From: Emydura subglobosa
Taxonomy: Eukaryota; Chordata; Testudines; Chelidae
Assembly: GCA_007922225.1 (NCBI GenBank)
Contig: ML679960.1
Span: 8,844,844-8,908,843 of the forward strand
Direction: 5' to 3'
Length of the DNA stretch: 64,000 bases
The notes beneath the pieces are model-generated. The model ran no database searches. It saw nothing but the letters and a program-made list of their open reading frames with translations, and had not been told where the DNA came from. This document shows positions 25,232 through 36,112 of this stretch, piece after piece. Position 1 is the first letter of the stretch. Each line of letters starts with the position of its first letter. The position numbers were made by a program, and so were the translations under genes.

Positions 25232-25440
25232 GGGAGTCGGCATGGTCTGGTGAGAGGCTAGAGAGGCAAATCCTCCTTCTCGAACTTCATGTTTAATATT
25301 AGATAAGCATCTATCTTGGTCTACTAATTTCTCTATCTGTGAAATGGGGATCACAATACAAGGGACTTGTGAAACTTAGTAAGTCTTTATTATTAATTTC
25401 TTGGAAATCTTCAGATAGATGATGCTAACGAAATGCAAAA
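25232..25440 (+). mobile_element. MIR-like SINE
   Basis: The segment begins near AGTCGGCATGGTCTGGTGAG, a tRNA-derived head remnant, and later has ATTTCTCTATCTGTGAAATG followed by GGGATCACAATA. This is the MIR core order on the plus strand. Confidence 0.55.
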
Positions 25441-26376
25441 CATTAACTGTTCCCCCCTCAATCAAATAATCATGTAGCCTTCTTATAGTAACTTTCATCC
25501 AAAAGAATCCCATGGTACTGTACAAAGGCTAACAGATGACTTTAAGATACAACAATATGCGAGACAGCATTCAAGCATGCACAGAATATCCAGGGGGCAG
25601 GTAAAGGTTTGTTGGTATGAATCTGAGCTGGCCACATTATTCCTAGATGACAAAGGCACAAATGAGTTCCAAAGGTGATCTCAAGAAAATGGCTGAACAA
25701 TCTTTACATCATACCCTATTCATGTGGTCTATAAAATGTGCATGACAGAACATATTATATGGAACAGTGTAAAGGGTTCATTGCCATTGACAAATGTTTT
25801 TTTTAATGGCTCTATTTAGATTTTGATGTTCCTACTTCACTTTGATAAATGGGCAGTAGAAGGATGAGCCCCAAGTTTTCCATTGTTTTTGCTTACCTGG
25901 AGGAAGCTTTTTACAAAGATAAGTTAACTGAGTTGCAGAACATTAGTTTATACAGCAATGGCTATCTGTCGCCACTGCAAGTTCAACTTTCCCCAACAGT
26001 TACCAAGCATAGTGACTGTAGTAATGAGGGAGAGATGTGTGTGAAAGAAAGAGAAAGAAAAACTAACTATGAAGGATGTGGGGGCTGCCTGTAATATTTC
26101 ATTACTATTTTATATGCTGTTTGCCTGACTGTTATTATGTTGTGTGCTATATGATTATAAAGGGTTAATTCCAGCAGAGACACAACACTTACACAGGAAA
26201 GCAGACAATAGCTTCTGTAAGCCCCATTTCCCGATATGTACACAGTGTCATTCATTTTGAAGTTTTACCTCTGACGCAACAAAAGTAGTTTAATTCTGCA
26301 CAAAATAAGGCGTTGTTTTAAAACAAACAATCATCTTAAAACTATTTGCTAAAATGATACAGGTTGGTTTTAATAC

Positions 26377-26549
26377 CTGTGACTGTGGATGAGTGCATTG
26401 AAAGCCAATCCATCAGACCAACTACTGGTGAAATTGATGACATTGACCTGTGGGTAATTGCGAGTTGACTGGCGGACCCAGCTCAGTAAGATCTTTTCAC
26501 TGTTTGTCTGTTGCAACCCAGCCATGATGTTTTTCATTACATCTTTGAC
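26377..26549 (-). CDS. DMD: Dystrophin exon 6 (CH1-CH2 linker and start of CH2, actin-binding site 3)
   Basis: This 173-bp exon encodes [20 protein letters not shown], then [20 protein letters not shown], then [17 protein letters not shown] plus two bases of an Arg codon. It covers the linker between the CH domains and the first helices of CH2, including the [15 protein letters not shown] motif of actin-binding site 3. The length and end phase match human exon 6. The alanines equivalent to human A168 and A171, both known sites of damaging changes, are conserved. Recalled differences from human are D for N at residue 122, S for T at 161 and F for L at 169. Acceptor: CTAATGCAG. Donor: CAG|GTATTAAAA, which is weak after the GT. 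An upstream in-frame ATG in the intron is not a real start. Confidence 0.98.
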
Positions 26550-27093
26550 CTGCATTAGGAGACAGAATTTCATCAGCGGTTGAACTTATTTATTAAAAGC
26601 AAACTCTTTTCTTGATCCAAATAAGCACCGATTCTCTTATCCTTAAGCTTAAAGTGATAAAGAATGGGGTCTCATAAGTAAATAATTATGAGACACAATT
26701 GACACCATCATATAAAAGTAGCAGTGAAATCTGACTTTGCTGAACTGACCAATTTTGACTCATTTGTTGTCTTTGCTTGTATATTCAATATATTCACCAC
26801 TATGACAACATAAGAATCTAGTTACTGGATATAAAAGGCACATTTTGGGCATGAGTTTTGTATTGAAAACATCAAGGGAGAGTTATTTTCTTTTTTCTTA
26901 CAAACATTTTCTTACTTACAAGGATAAGTACAAAGGCTGGTTAATCAACAGGGTGCATTTTCCATTTGGTTCTTATTAACACTGTTAGCACTGGAATTTT
27001 GGCATTAACATTAATGAGTGCTAAATGTGCCCACTAGGTACATAACAGTATGTTATACTAGAATATAAAGGTACAATTAAGAAATATATACAC

Positions 27094-27695
27094 TGTGGTA
27101 TAGCAACCCCCCTTTGGTCTCGCCTATTGGCCACAGTCTCCTTTGGCAGGGGGGCCTGTGGTAACTCTGCCCCAACCTGGACCTTTGGATCTTCCCCTCA
27201 GCACCTCCCTCGCGGAGCGTTTGGTGCAGGCCTTATTTCAGGCCTGGGGGGAGTCCTTCAACCCCACAGGGGAGGGGCGGGTAGTCCCAATCAGTGTATG
27301 TGGCCCAGGGAGGTACCTTTCTGTGACTCCTTCTCAAGGCTGTAGAGGTGGTGGTAAAGCCATGAGGATTGGAGACACTGGTCCTTCCTGCAGGCTGGGG
27401 TTGGGGTTTTCCCTCTCTCTGCTTCTCTGGCTGAAGAGAAGCACTATCTCCTGGTCTGAGGGAGTCTCTCCTCCACAAACCTTCTGGCAGCTGCATTCTC
27501 TCCTTTGTCCCCCCACCCTTTAGGGAAGGCAGGGTTTAAGTACACCTGGAGTGGCCCTTAATTGGATCCAGATGTCTCTAATTGACCTGCAGTAACCTCT
27601 CCTCTGCCTGCAGGGAAAAGGGCCTTTAGGATTCTAGGACTCACATACAGGCCCTTGTATACCCTTTTGTAGCCATCTGGCCTGACTTTACCACA
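27094..27695 (-). mobile_element. Probable solo LTR-like element, 602 bp
   Basis: The block is much richer in GC than its flanks and is bounded by TGTGGTA at the left and TACCACA at the right, a short perfect inverted repeat of the TG...CA type used by LTRs. ACAC flanks both sides (27090-27093 and 27696-27699), but the flank is low in complexity, so the target duplication is weak evidence. On the minus strand a GTACTTAAACCCTGCC stretch could be a TATA-like promoter region. The ORFs inside (to 126 codons) are not conserved proteins. No internal retroviral genes are present. Confidence 0.55.
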
Positions 27696-28277
27696 ACACA
27701 CAAATAAAAAGATAAATATGTATATTTAAGCAGTGTTGTACATGTTGTTTTCATGAGTGATTTTTGCTACATTAATTATGAATTGCTAATCATATCCCAT
27801 TCTGATCAGAGGGTCAGATACCCAGGACTCCCTCTGTTATTTCACTATAATGACAATTCTGAGGGCTTCCCAAAGGACAATACTCAGTCTGATTGATAGG
27901 TTTTCAGGCTGAGCACATTTATGTTTTTCCTAGTCACTAGTAATGAATGTGGCTAATAGAAATTTCTATTAAGCAGTGCCTAACATTGTGTTATGCTGTT
28001 TTTAAGGGAAGGTTTTTGTTTTGAAATATGTGTGCTCTCTGTTCAACTATGTCTGTTTCCAACCAGTGTTAAAGATCTACTAGAATAAAGGACTAAATAT
28101 ACAAACTGGATGTTTATAACTTGTCCAATTATCCACCTATTGTTTCATTCTGTACTCTTCATCAACAAATGTCAACTGAAGAGTAATTTTTAGATTTGAA
28201 ACATTTAGCATGCATTATCATCTCCAATCTGGTGACAATATGGAACTGCCTGAATTTGAGGGAGGGAAAAAAAATGT

Positions 28278-28299
28278 AAAAAAAAAAAAAAAAAAAAAA
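28278..28299. repeat. A22 mononucleotide tract
   Basis: There are 22 consecutive A residues, preceded by a further A-rich stretch. Comparable tracts are T18 at 40688-40705 and A20 at 54645-54664. Confidence 0.95.
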
Positions 28300-31200
28300 G
28301 ACATCCAATAATTGCATTTCAAAAACATGCTCACTAATCAAAGACATACAGGTTCTACAGTAATTCTAGATAAATATATCAGGTGCTATTTTATTATTCT
28401 TCCCCTGATATGCTTCAGTCTGGACTCAATTTATCTGAAAGATATTATGTGAATTCAGCAAAGATGAATTAAAGGAAAAAGTGTAATTAATGTAAAAGGA
28501 GTAAGCACTATTTAGAGGTAGCAAACATTTGTGATAAGGTTCTGTTATGTTTTCCCTCATGAAGAAAGGAGCCAGTGAACGTGAGGGACAGCAGGGACAA
28601 AGAGGTAACAAGTAAGGTAACCAAACATATCCATATTTATTACTGAAACAGGCAGGATTTATTCTTACATTTTTTATGCAATGAGAATATGCAGAGCTTA
28701 GAGAAAACATGAATTTCTGAGTGAAGCTACTTGTTTTTTCAGACCTCTGGGATGCATGCTGCCCCAGGAGCACACATCACATGTGATGAGGATTTTTCCC
28801 CAACTGGAGACATAGTTTAATTAAAATTGTTTTATTTAAATCCATTAAAACTCATATGGACATCAATTTAAAACTGTTTTTTCCGTTTAGCTTGTCCTGT
28901 AATTTTACAATAGTAAAATAAACAAATATAAATCAGATTTAAAATTGATTTAAGAGTGTCCACACATACAGTTGCACCAGTTTAACTAAAAGGATTTAAA
29001 CATCACACCTTTAGTTAACTAAGTGTAACTCTGTATTGACAATACAGAGAACATCAGATTCACTCCCCCATAAAAGAGGAAACATTTACATGTGGCTACC
29101 TTTGCAAAGGGTCGATTGGCTATTACTTAAAGTTGTGTCCTGACTGCTGCTGAATAAAACAAGATTAACTCAGTAATAGGATCAGATGTAAGGCTAAGCT
29201 GTAACTTCGAAATCCTTATTTCTTGATGCTTTAACAAGATACATACATCTGGTGTCATTATGCTGATCTATCACAGCATTCATATGGAATCAGGTATGAT
29301 GTTGATTTGGGCACCACAGAGATGTGAACTTTGGTATCAGTGCACGTACATACTGAATGTGAAATGCTACTGAAGACAAAAGTCAAAGGGAGTTTTGCCA
29401 CTATCTCACCAAGATTTTACCCACTGAAAAATCATTTTAAATCACCACATTTGGCACCATTCTTTTTACTGATTAAAGTTGCTTTGCCCCTGATGAAAGG
29501 TACCATTTACATGACCTTTGATAATTCTAGAATAAAGTGAATGGAATTAAGCAGGGCTCATTTTCTATAAAAAATTTTTTTTGAGATGGCAGTTTAAACT
29601 GATCATCTCTAAAATCCTTGGACTGGATTCTCTATGTCCTTGCAGTTTGTGTAGTTGATTGTATCAGCATAAAATGGGTGTAAAATGATGCCAAATCAGA
29701 ATAGCAGCATTTTACACTCACTCACTTTGCACTGCTATAAATGCTTACAGAAGATGCAGGGCAACAGAAAATCAATCTTGTACAGTTTAATCCTATTTAT
29801 ACCTGTGTCTGGATCTTTTGAACTTTTAGGTACTGTTTTAGCATGCCACATTGTAGGCAAGTACCACAATAGTGTGCATTTGTATATTTCAAAAAGACCA
29901 GAATAGACATTGGTTTTCTTCGGGTTTTTTTTTTTTTGCTTTTTTTAAACTTTTGAATCCATGTGCTGAAGAAACAGGAAAAAATATCATTTTGATTGTG
30001 CATGTATTGATTTCAGCTTCAAAATGAAGATTTGTCTCTGAGTGCTACTGATATCTGCACACATTTGAGAAACGAGTATACAATACTACTCCTGGCAAAA
30101 TGAGCAAAGACTCTGAATGAATGCAGAAATATATAGGAATTTAATATTGTTTTATTCAGTAGTTTATATTCGCACATACATCTTGCATTTTATTTGATAA
30201 TTGTATTTGGTTTCCATTCAGGATTCTACAATCTGATACCTTCTTTACAATCACACCACCACTTAAAGGGATTTTTCTTCCACTTAACATATGGAGGATA
30301 TATACTCTAGCTTGATTAGCATAATAGAGCTGCATACATTTTTTTAATACATCATATTTTAGAATTTTTTCAAATTATTAACCAAGTAACATTTTAATTT
30401 TTTCTCAATCCCATGCAGTCTGCCAACTGCCTGGGACACTGACTGTACTCTAACATTTTTCACGTTATACTGAAAATATTTTGGACTATAGGATTTTTTT
30501 TTTAGTAACCATAATCTTCAATTTCTTGAAGAAACTCCTGGTGGCCTCAGGAGTATGAGGACACAAATGCCCAACTGCCAGTTAAAAGAATATATGAAAT
30601 CCTTCAAAAAAAGAGGCACTCTTTGCGCAATAGTTTCTTGTGATTTAATTGAATACATAGGATTTTATACCTATGGTTGCAGCTCACATGGAACTGAACT
30701 GTACTGTTGCATACAGATCATGAACCCACGTCCTCCAACGAGATGCACTCAGGCCCATGCCCAAGCCCAGAAACTTTAAGGATCTCCCCACAAGGACTAG
30801 GCAGAGCTGCTTGCATGAGTCTGTTTACAGGATTGAGAAACCTCTTTCTGAATACAATTTGTTTTTCCAGAAGAGTTACAATGATTTTTTGCTATGGTTT
30901 AAGATCTCTAAAGCATGCTTGTTGAGTTTGTTTTGTTTTTTAAAGCGAGGGGGATCACTCAAACTGAAAGTTGGTTAAATTAATTAAAAAACAAAACGGC
31001 GCACACAGTTTATAACATGCAGTCTTCTTTTTATTTAGAGAGACTCTCTCTGCCAGGGAGAAACAGCTAAGAAATTAAAGAAGATTAAAGATAAAGAAAT
31101 TTTCCTTTTGTTTAATAGTTAATGTGGCACTGAGACTGGGAGAGAGAGCTGTGACCGCAAAAGTGCAAAAAAGGGGGAGACCTGAGAAAGGACTGGATCA

Positions 31201-32099
31201 TCAAAGTTAAAGATGTAATGGATTCAGAAACATATACATTCAAGAGCTTTTGCCAAGACTGAGCACTACACCCTACTGCTGCAATGTGAGAGAAAATTCT
31301 AGTGAGAATCTGGAGAGTAGGATAAGATAAGAAAGAACAGAAATACCACATACAATACTGACAGTAGGCAGACTGTTGTGTGACACCCAACAGAGGTAAA
31401 AGTATGTATATGAACAACCTAACTCGTTTCTACTGTGATGCTCAAAAGTAGGTCATCAGTTAGTCAGCTGCTTCTCTCAGATCAATGTTTCTGATGCTGA
31501 CCTATATTGTCTCATTAGTTCCTTCAGGTTCCCCACCTTTTCCATCTGTTTATGGTCACACACATAGACTGTAAGATATTCATGTCAGAGAATGTCTTTC
31601 TTGTAGGTTAAGCATAGTGCCGGCACAACAGGGCCCAAGCCACTGGGAGCTACTAGAATGCAAACAGAAACTTATAGAACAGTGAAACCAGCACTCTCTC
31701 CAAGTTGTGAGTAACTGGAGGACCCTTCCTCCCTACTCACTCAATTTATACATTGCAACTAAACTCCTTCACCTTTCCTCTCCTGATTTCTTATGCCCAT
31801 TCTTTCCCCCAAATTCTTGCAAAAATACTTCTTGGGAGTCACTTTTCCCAGGGGGTGTGTTTGGGATCAGAGAATCAAAGGTTCGCAGGAATGGGTTTGT
31901 GGAGGGCTTCCACAGTCGTGCATACTGTCATGGGCTGTGGCTCCCCCTTCTGGCCTAGTATTGCACTGCAGATGCTCCCTGCCTTAGTTTTGCTCCCTGA
32001 GGTGGGATGCCAGTCAATTCTAGAGAAGTGTCTTAACCCTCCAGACCAATCACAAAACAAGAGCTAAAAAGTCCTAACAAACCAAATGTTCTGGGGCTT

Positions 32100-32410
32100 C
32101 TCATCAGCCCTCCTTTGATCTCTATTCCCAGCCCCATTCTGGGCTACCTTTGAGAGTCTCTGCCCACTCTGGGCTCTACCCCAGGCTGATTTGTTTGGAC
32201 TACCCTTTCCCCTGAAGACTCTGGCTCAAGGCCTTCCAAAGAGTTCTACTCACTCCCTGTGGTTTCAACTGGCAGACAGCTCTCTCTCAATTCTCTTATA
32301 AGGTCCAGGTGTCAATTAAACTACTTAATTACCACCCAGCCACCTACGTAATTAACAACTCAGGTGGATCTCGTTGGCTCATTCTCCTTAGCAGAGCCTG
32401 CCACAAATAG
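32100..32410. repeat. Possible LTR-like or other retroelement remnant
   Basis: A C/T-rich block (CCCATTCTGGGCTACC, CACTCTGGGCTCTACCCCAG) ends with CTTAGCAGAGCCTGCCACA. Its composition differs from the surrounding intron, and the CTGGGCT direct repeats are suggestive. No termini are certain. Confidence 0.25.
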
Positions 32411-33283
32411 GCTGGTCTCTACTCCCCTAAAAGGTCAGCACCCATAATACACCTGTTTTGTCAGCCTTTTGTGGTGCTTGAGCCAAACATTTCACCTCTA
32501 CAGCTCCTTTCACTTCCCACCTCCCAAAATTCAAATAAAACGAATGTAACAAATTGCAAACAAATTCTTAGGGAACAGACCCTGCTATCCAAGTATAGAT
32601 CAATAGCAGACAGTTTGGGGACTCCAAGCTCTCTAACTGAGATTTTCTTCCACAGCAAACTGCCACATTTCCAAATACTTAGTTACAAGAACAATCTGCA
32701 ATGGGCAAAGCTTTGCTATGAGACTGAGCCCTGTTCAGTTCTTTATAACTTGCATGTACTCCAGCCTGCTTTGTTTTCTTAAGTGACTGAAATTCCCCCC
32801 ATAGTCCTATAAAAATGTAACACAATAGCCACTTACAGTTATAAATATGTTACAATATGTTCCGGATCCTTTATTTTAAGTCATACAAGTCATGCTGAGG
32901 CCTGAAAAAAGCCTAGTAAGACAAAAGTTTTCTCCACAGAGCTCTTAACCTGCTTTTCCTGTGCCAGTCCTAGAAGGGACACAGGTTGCCCACACAGTGT
33001 CAGGCTCACACCAACTTTACGCAGGTGTTTGTTTAAAGGAAGAACAGCCCAAATTAAAATCTAGTTTTACTCAAGGTTTTCTGATTCAGCAACACTCTGT
33101 TGCTGTACACTAATGCCTTTTTACCACCCCTTCTTTAAATTGTCATAGCATCTGTCCTTCTGTCTTTTGATAAGAGAGAATAAACGAGAACTAAATTCTG
33201 GCCAGTTTAGAAAAGAAAGGGAGAAAGTGCACGAGCTAACCCTATTTGCTGAAAGGAAGTTGTGAAAACAGGAACTATTGGCT

Positions 33284-33396
33284 CCAATCCTACAAACTCA
33301 CACATACTTAGTGTTACACAAGAGTAGTCCTGTTGAAGTCAATGGCACTCTCACATACATAAAGTTAAGTGCATGCACAAGTGTTTGCAGGATTGG
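33284..33396. mobile_element. 113-bp palindromic MITE
   Basis: CCAATCCTACAAACT at the left is matched by inverted AGTGTTTGCAGGATTGG at the right, and the arms continue towards a central GTCCTGTTGAAGTCAATGGC. The whole element can fold on itself. Diverged relatives are suggested at 23500-23640 and 53145-53210. Confidence 0.6.
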
Positions 33397-33799
33397 AGAC
33401 TGTTAGTACCTTAAAGGCCCACCCCAATAATCCTGTTTCAGTTATCTTTCATGTTTCTGTGACATTTTAAAGAGATACTTTCAAATGAAGCAGCATTACA
33501 GTTGTTCAAACCATACATCACTGATGCAAGAAGCCACAACTTTTGTATAGGATTGCATTACAATTTACAGATGCTAGTTCATCTTTAGTTCCTACCAGGA
33601 AACCAAAGCATGCACAATGAGTTTACCCTAACAAGGAGTATATTCAAGGACACCAAGGAAGGAAGATCAGATCCAGAGCGAAAAGGTCAAACAACCAAAC
33701 TAATCTTCCCAGAGTTAACAGAAAAAATAAAAGAGTGGTTCCAAATCTGAGCAACTTACACATGTAACACATTAAGCACGTTATTGGACAAGCATATAC

Positions 33800-33852
33800 A
33801 TTTGGCTGAATTCTTCCCTGGTGTAACTCCACTGAAATCAATGGACTTGTAC
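33800..33852. repeat. Half of a CAATGG-type palindromic repeat
   Basis: CCTGGTGTAACTCCACTGAA followed by ATCAATGGA is one arm of a known-looking palindrome; the second arm has decayed to CTTGTACTAGG. Confidence 0.3.
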
Positions 33853-34498
33853 TAGGAATAAATCTGAACCACTACGTTAGTTTGCAAACTCTTACCAATC
33901 AGAATAGCATGCATTATGTACACTAACAGAATCAGACCAAGATGGAGGGTGCAGATATTTCCTCCAGAGAAAGGAGAGTTGTTGGTTGGAGAGACAGAGA
34001 GAAAATCCCAGAGACCCAGTTCTTTCTTGCAGGATATTATGGTGATGCAGACCATACAAGTACCTAGATACCTTGCAGGGAAAGAATGAGGCCCTTGGAG
34101 AATACAGGCTAAGAACAGTGAACCAACAGCGTACATCCTGAGTCCAGCTCTAGACATCAGTTCAGGCTGGTGGATATTGTTACCGGTTCTTATTTTGTGA
34201 TGTGCAGAGACAGTAACTACATTTGAACTTGCACAAAGCAAGCAGGTAAAAATCAGACGTGGCTGAGTATCCATTCACATTGTGCCAGACAATTAAAAAG
34301 TGTGTTATATGTGCACACGCACACACTCCTCCCCCCATAAGAGGAATAACTGGGAATGGGGGAGGTCAGGGAGAAAGAAAATAATAAACAACTAGTAGTA
34401 AAGACTTCTGTAACTCAAAACAACGTGGTAGAGAAAGACAGTATACGAGTCTTCACAAAAGGACACTCAAATCAGTCTGTAGTTTGTATACATTAAAA

Positions 34499-34913
34499 CA
34501 GTGGTTCTTAATGAAGGGTGTGACCTTGGGGGGGTACACACTGGTCTTCCAGGGGGTATATCAACTCATCTAGATATTTGCCTAGTTTTACAACAGGCTA
34601 TATAAAAAAGGACTAGTGAAGTCAGTACAAACTAAAATTTCATACAGACAATGACTTGTTTATACTGCTCTATTTACTACTATACACTGAAATGTTAGTA
34701 CAATATTTATATTCCAATTGATTTATTTTAAAATTATATGAGAAAAATGAGAAAGCAAACAATTTTTCAGTAAGAGTGTGCTGTGACACTTTTGTATCTT
34801 TATGTCCGATTTTGTAAGCAAGTAGTTTCTAAGTGAGGTGAAAGTTGGGAGTATGCAAGACAAATCAAACTCCTGAAGGGGGTACAGTAGTCTAGAAAGG
34901 TTCAGGACAACTG
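34499..34913. mobile_element. hAT-type MITE, 415 bp, with perfect 8-bp target duplication
   Basis: The left end is CAGTGGTTCTTAA and the right end is GGTTCAGGACAACTG, a slightly mutated form of the CAGTGGTTCTCAACC inverted terminus of this hAT family. CATTAAAA flanks it perfectly on both sides (34491-34498 and 34914-34921). The interior is non-coding and AT-rich, with a TGAAGGGGGTACAGTAGTCT block near the right end. It is a nonautonomous element mobilised in trans. Confidence 0.9.
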
Positions 34914-36019
34914 CATTAAAACATGGTGATTCAGATCTTATTACCAGAAGAGGTGGGGCCAGTTTTCAGTTACATATGCTCCAGGGCTCACACTCCCATT
35001 ACCTATCTTCAGATTCAGCACTCTAAATCCTTCAAAACAATAAGTAATCCCACCTGTTCAACCAAGTAAGAGAAGTATGGAAGTGATCAATAGTGAATCA
35101 GTACCACACATTTTGAGGCCTCTTCTGTAGAAATCACTGTCCCCTTTTCTGGGACTTGTGCATGTGGGGAGATGGTCTTATCAGCATTGTTTTTCATGTT
35201 ACCATGAGCCAAACTAGGTTATCTTTTGCCAGAAAACTAAAGTGCCCTAACTGGTTGGATTTTGTTTGTTTTGCAGAACATGCTTAGCAGGAATCCCTAC
35301 CCCATTGCCAACAGAAGCACATACACCCTAAATTAATGTGAAGCCCTTCCTGGAATATAGCTTTATTAGTATCTCAAAAATAGTTCTCATCCTAAAATTC
35401 CTACCTGAGCATATCTGTCTTTGTAGTTTCCTGGCTTGATCCACACTGTGCTAATTGCCTCTCTCTCTAAGGGGGCAGAGCCTACCTCCCTTATACCAGA
35501 GTGGAGCTAAATGGGACACACCTGCCTCAAAGAGTCAAGGAAAAACTTCAGCAGCTTTTTAACAACATCTGCTGACTGGGTGGGTTAATAGTATTTAAAA
35601 AAAAACAAAAAAAACCCCCAGCAAATCTGTGATGACTTTAGCATTAATTAAAAAACAAAAGGAATTCTTCCTCAGTTATTGAAAAGAAAGGTGAACATCT
35701 GTGAAAAACACATTTCCACATAATTTTGTTTATTCATTTTGCTTTATTAGAAATTGTGTTATGTGTCACTTGCAACAACTCACAGTAAAATTCATATTAG
35801 AAAAGCTACTATTTTATAATCTGCTGCTTCTTTATGTCCCAGATAACATGCAAACAAACTATCATCAGATTTTTTAATGTAAGAAATGAGTGCTTTGTAG
35901 ATAGTCTTATTTTGTTTGTAAGGCCTATGTTTGTTTTGCAGGTTGTGGCTGGGTAACAACATGCAAAGATCATGCAATACACACATTTTGGAGAGAACAT
36001 TCATCAGTACACCCCTTAC

Positions 36020-36112
36020 CTGCCAGTGGAGAATTATATTCCAGATCAAGCCAAGGGTCAGTTTATGATTTCCATCCACTATGTCTGTGCTTCCAATATT
36101 CACCAAATCAAC
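36020..36112 (-). CDS. DMD: Dystrophin exon 5 (end of CH1, actin-binding site 2)
   Basis: This exon encodes 31 residues that I recall as identical to human dystrophin residues 89-119, beginning [20 protein letters not shown] and ending [10 protein letters not shown]. The segment is the last part of CH1 and contains the region usually called actin-binding site 2. Acceptor: TCCAATAG|GTT. Donor: CAG|GTAAGGGG. Both boundaries are phase 0 and the length (93 bp) equals human exon 5. GSTDIV, rather than the GGTDIV of utrophin, and [10 protein letters not shown], rather than LLWSIILHWQ, identify the paralog as dystrophin. It is the most conserved of the five exons in view. Confidence 0.98.

Larger units (their letters stand above)
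12184..26376 (-). other. DMD: DMD intron 6
   Basis: This complete intron is 14193 bp long and splits an Arg codon (two bases in exon 6, one in exon 7). It contains an 18-bp tandem repeat (13224-13270), an old CR1 copy (about 16990-17597), a 122-bp MITE (18381-18502), MIR-like SINE pieces (18960-19170, 24040-24210, 25232-25440), palindromic repeats, a purine-rich tract (20636-20960) and a GC-richer unclassified repeat (21395-21850). The rest is AT-rich, with no supported coding content. Confidence 0.92.
26550..36019 (-). other. DMD: DMD intron 5
   Basis: This complete phase-0 intron is 9470 bp long. It holds a probable solo LTR-like element (27094-27695), an A22 tract (28278-28299), a possible LTR-like region (32100-32410), a palindromic MITE (33284-33396) and a well preserved hAT MITE (34499-34913). 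The remaining stretches (27700-32000 and 34920-36000) show no recognisable gene. The 140-codon ORF at 33852-34274 (minus) has no visible splice partners or family signature. Confidence 0.92.

Noticed and set aside
26370..26573. ORF beginning with Met just upstream of DMD exon 6 as an independent start or short isoform
   Set aside because: The Met lies beyond a good CAG acceptor in intron sequence; no promoter or conserved first exon is visible.
27127..27523. Overlapping ORFs of up to 126 codons on both strands
   Set aside because: The block is a GC-rich LTR-like element; open frames there follow from GC content, not from a conserved protein.
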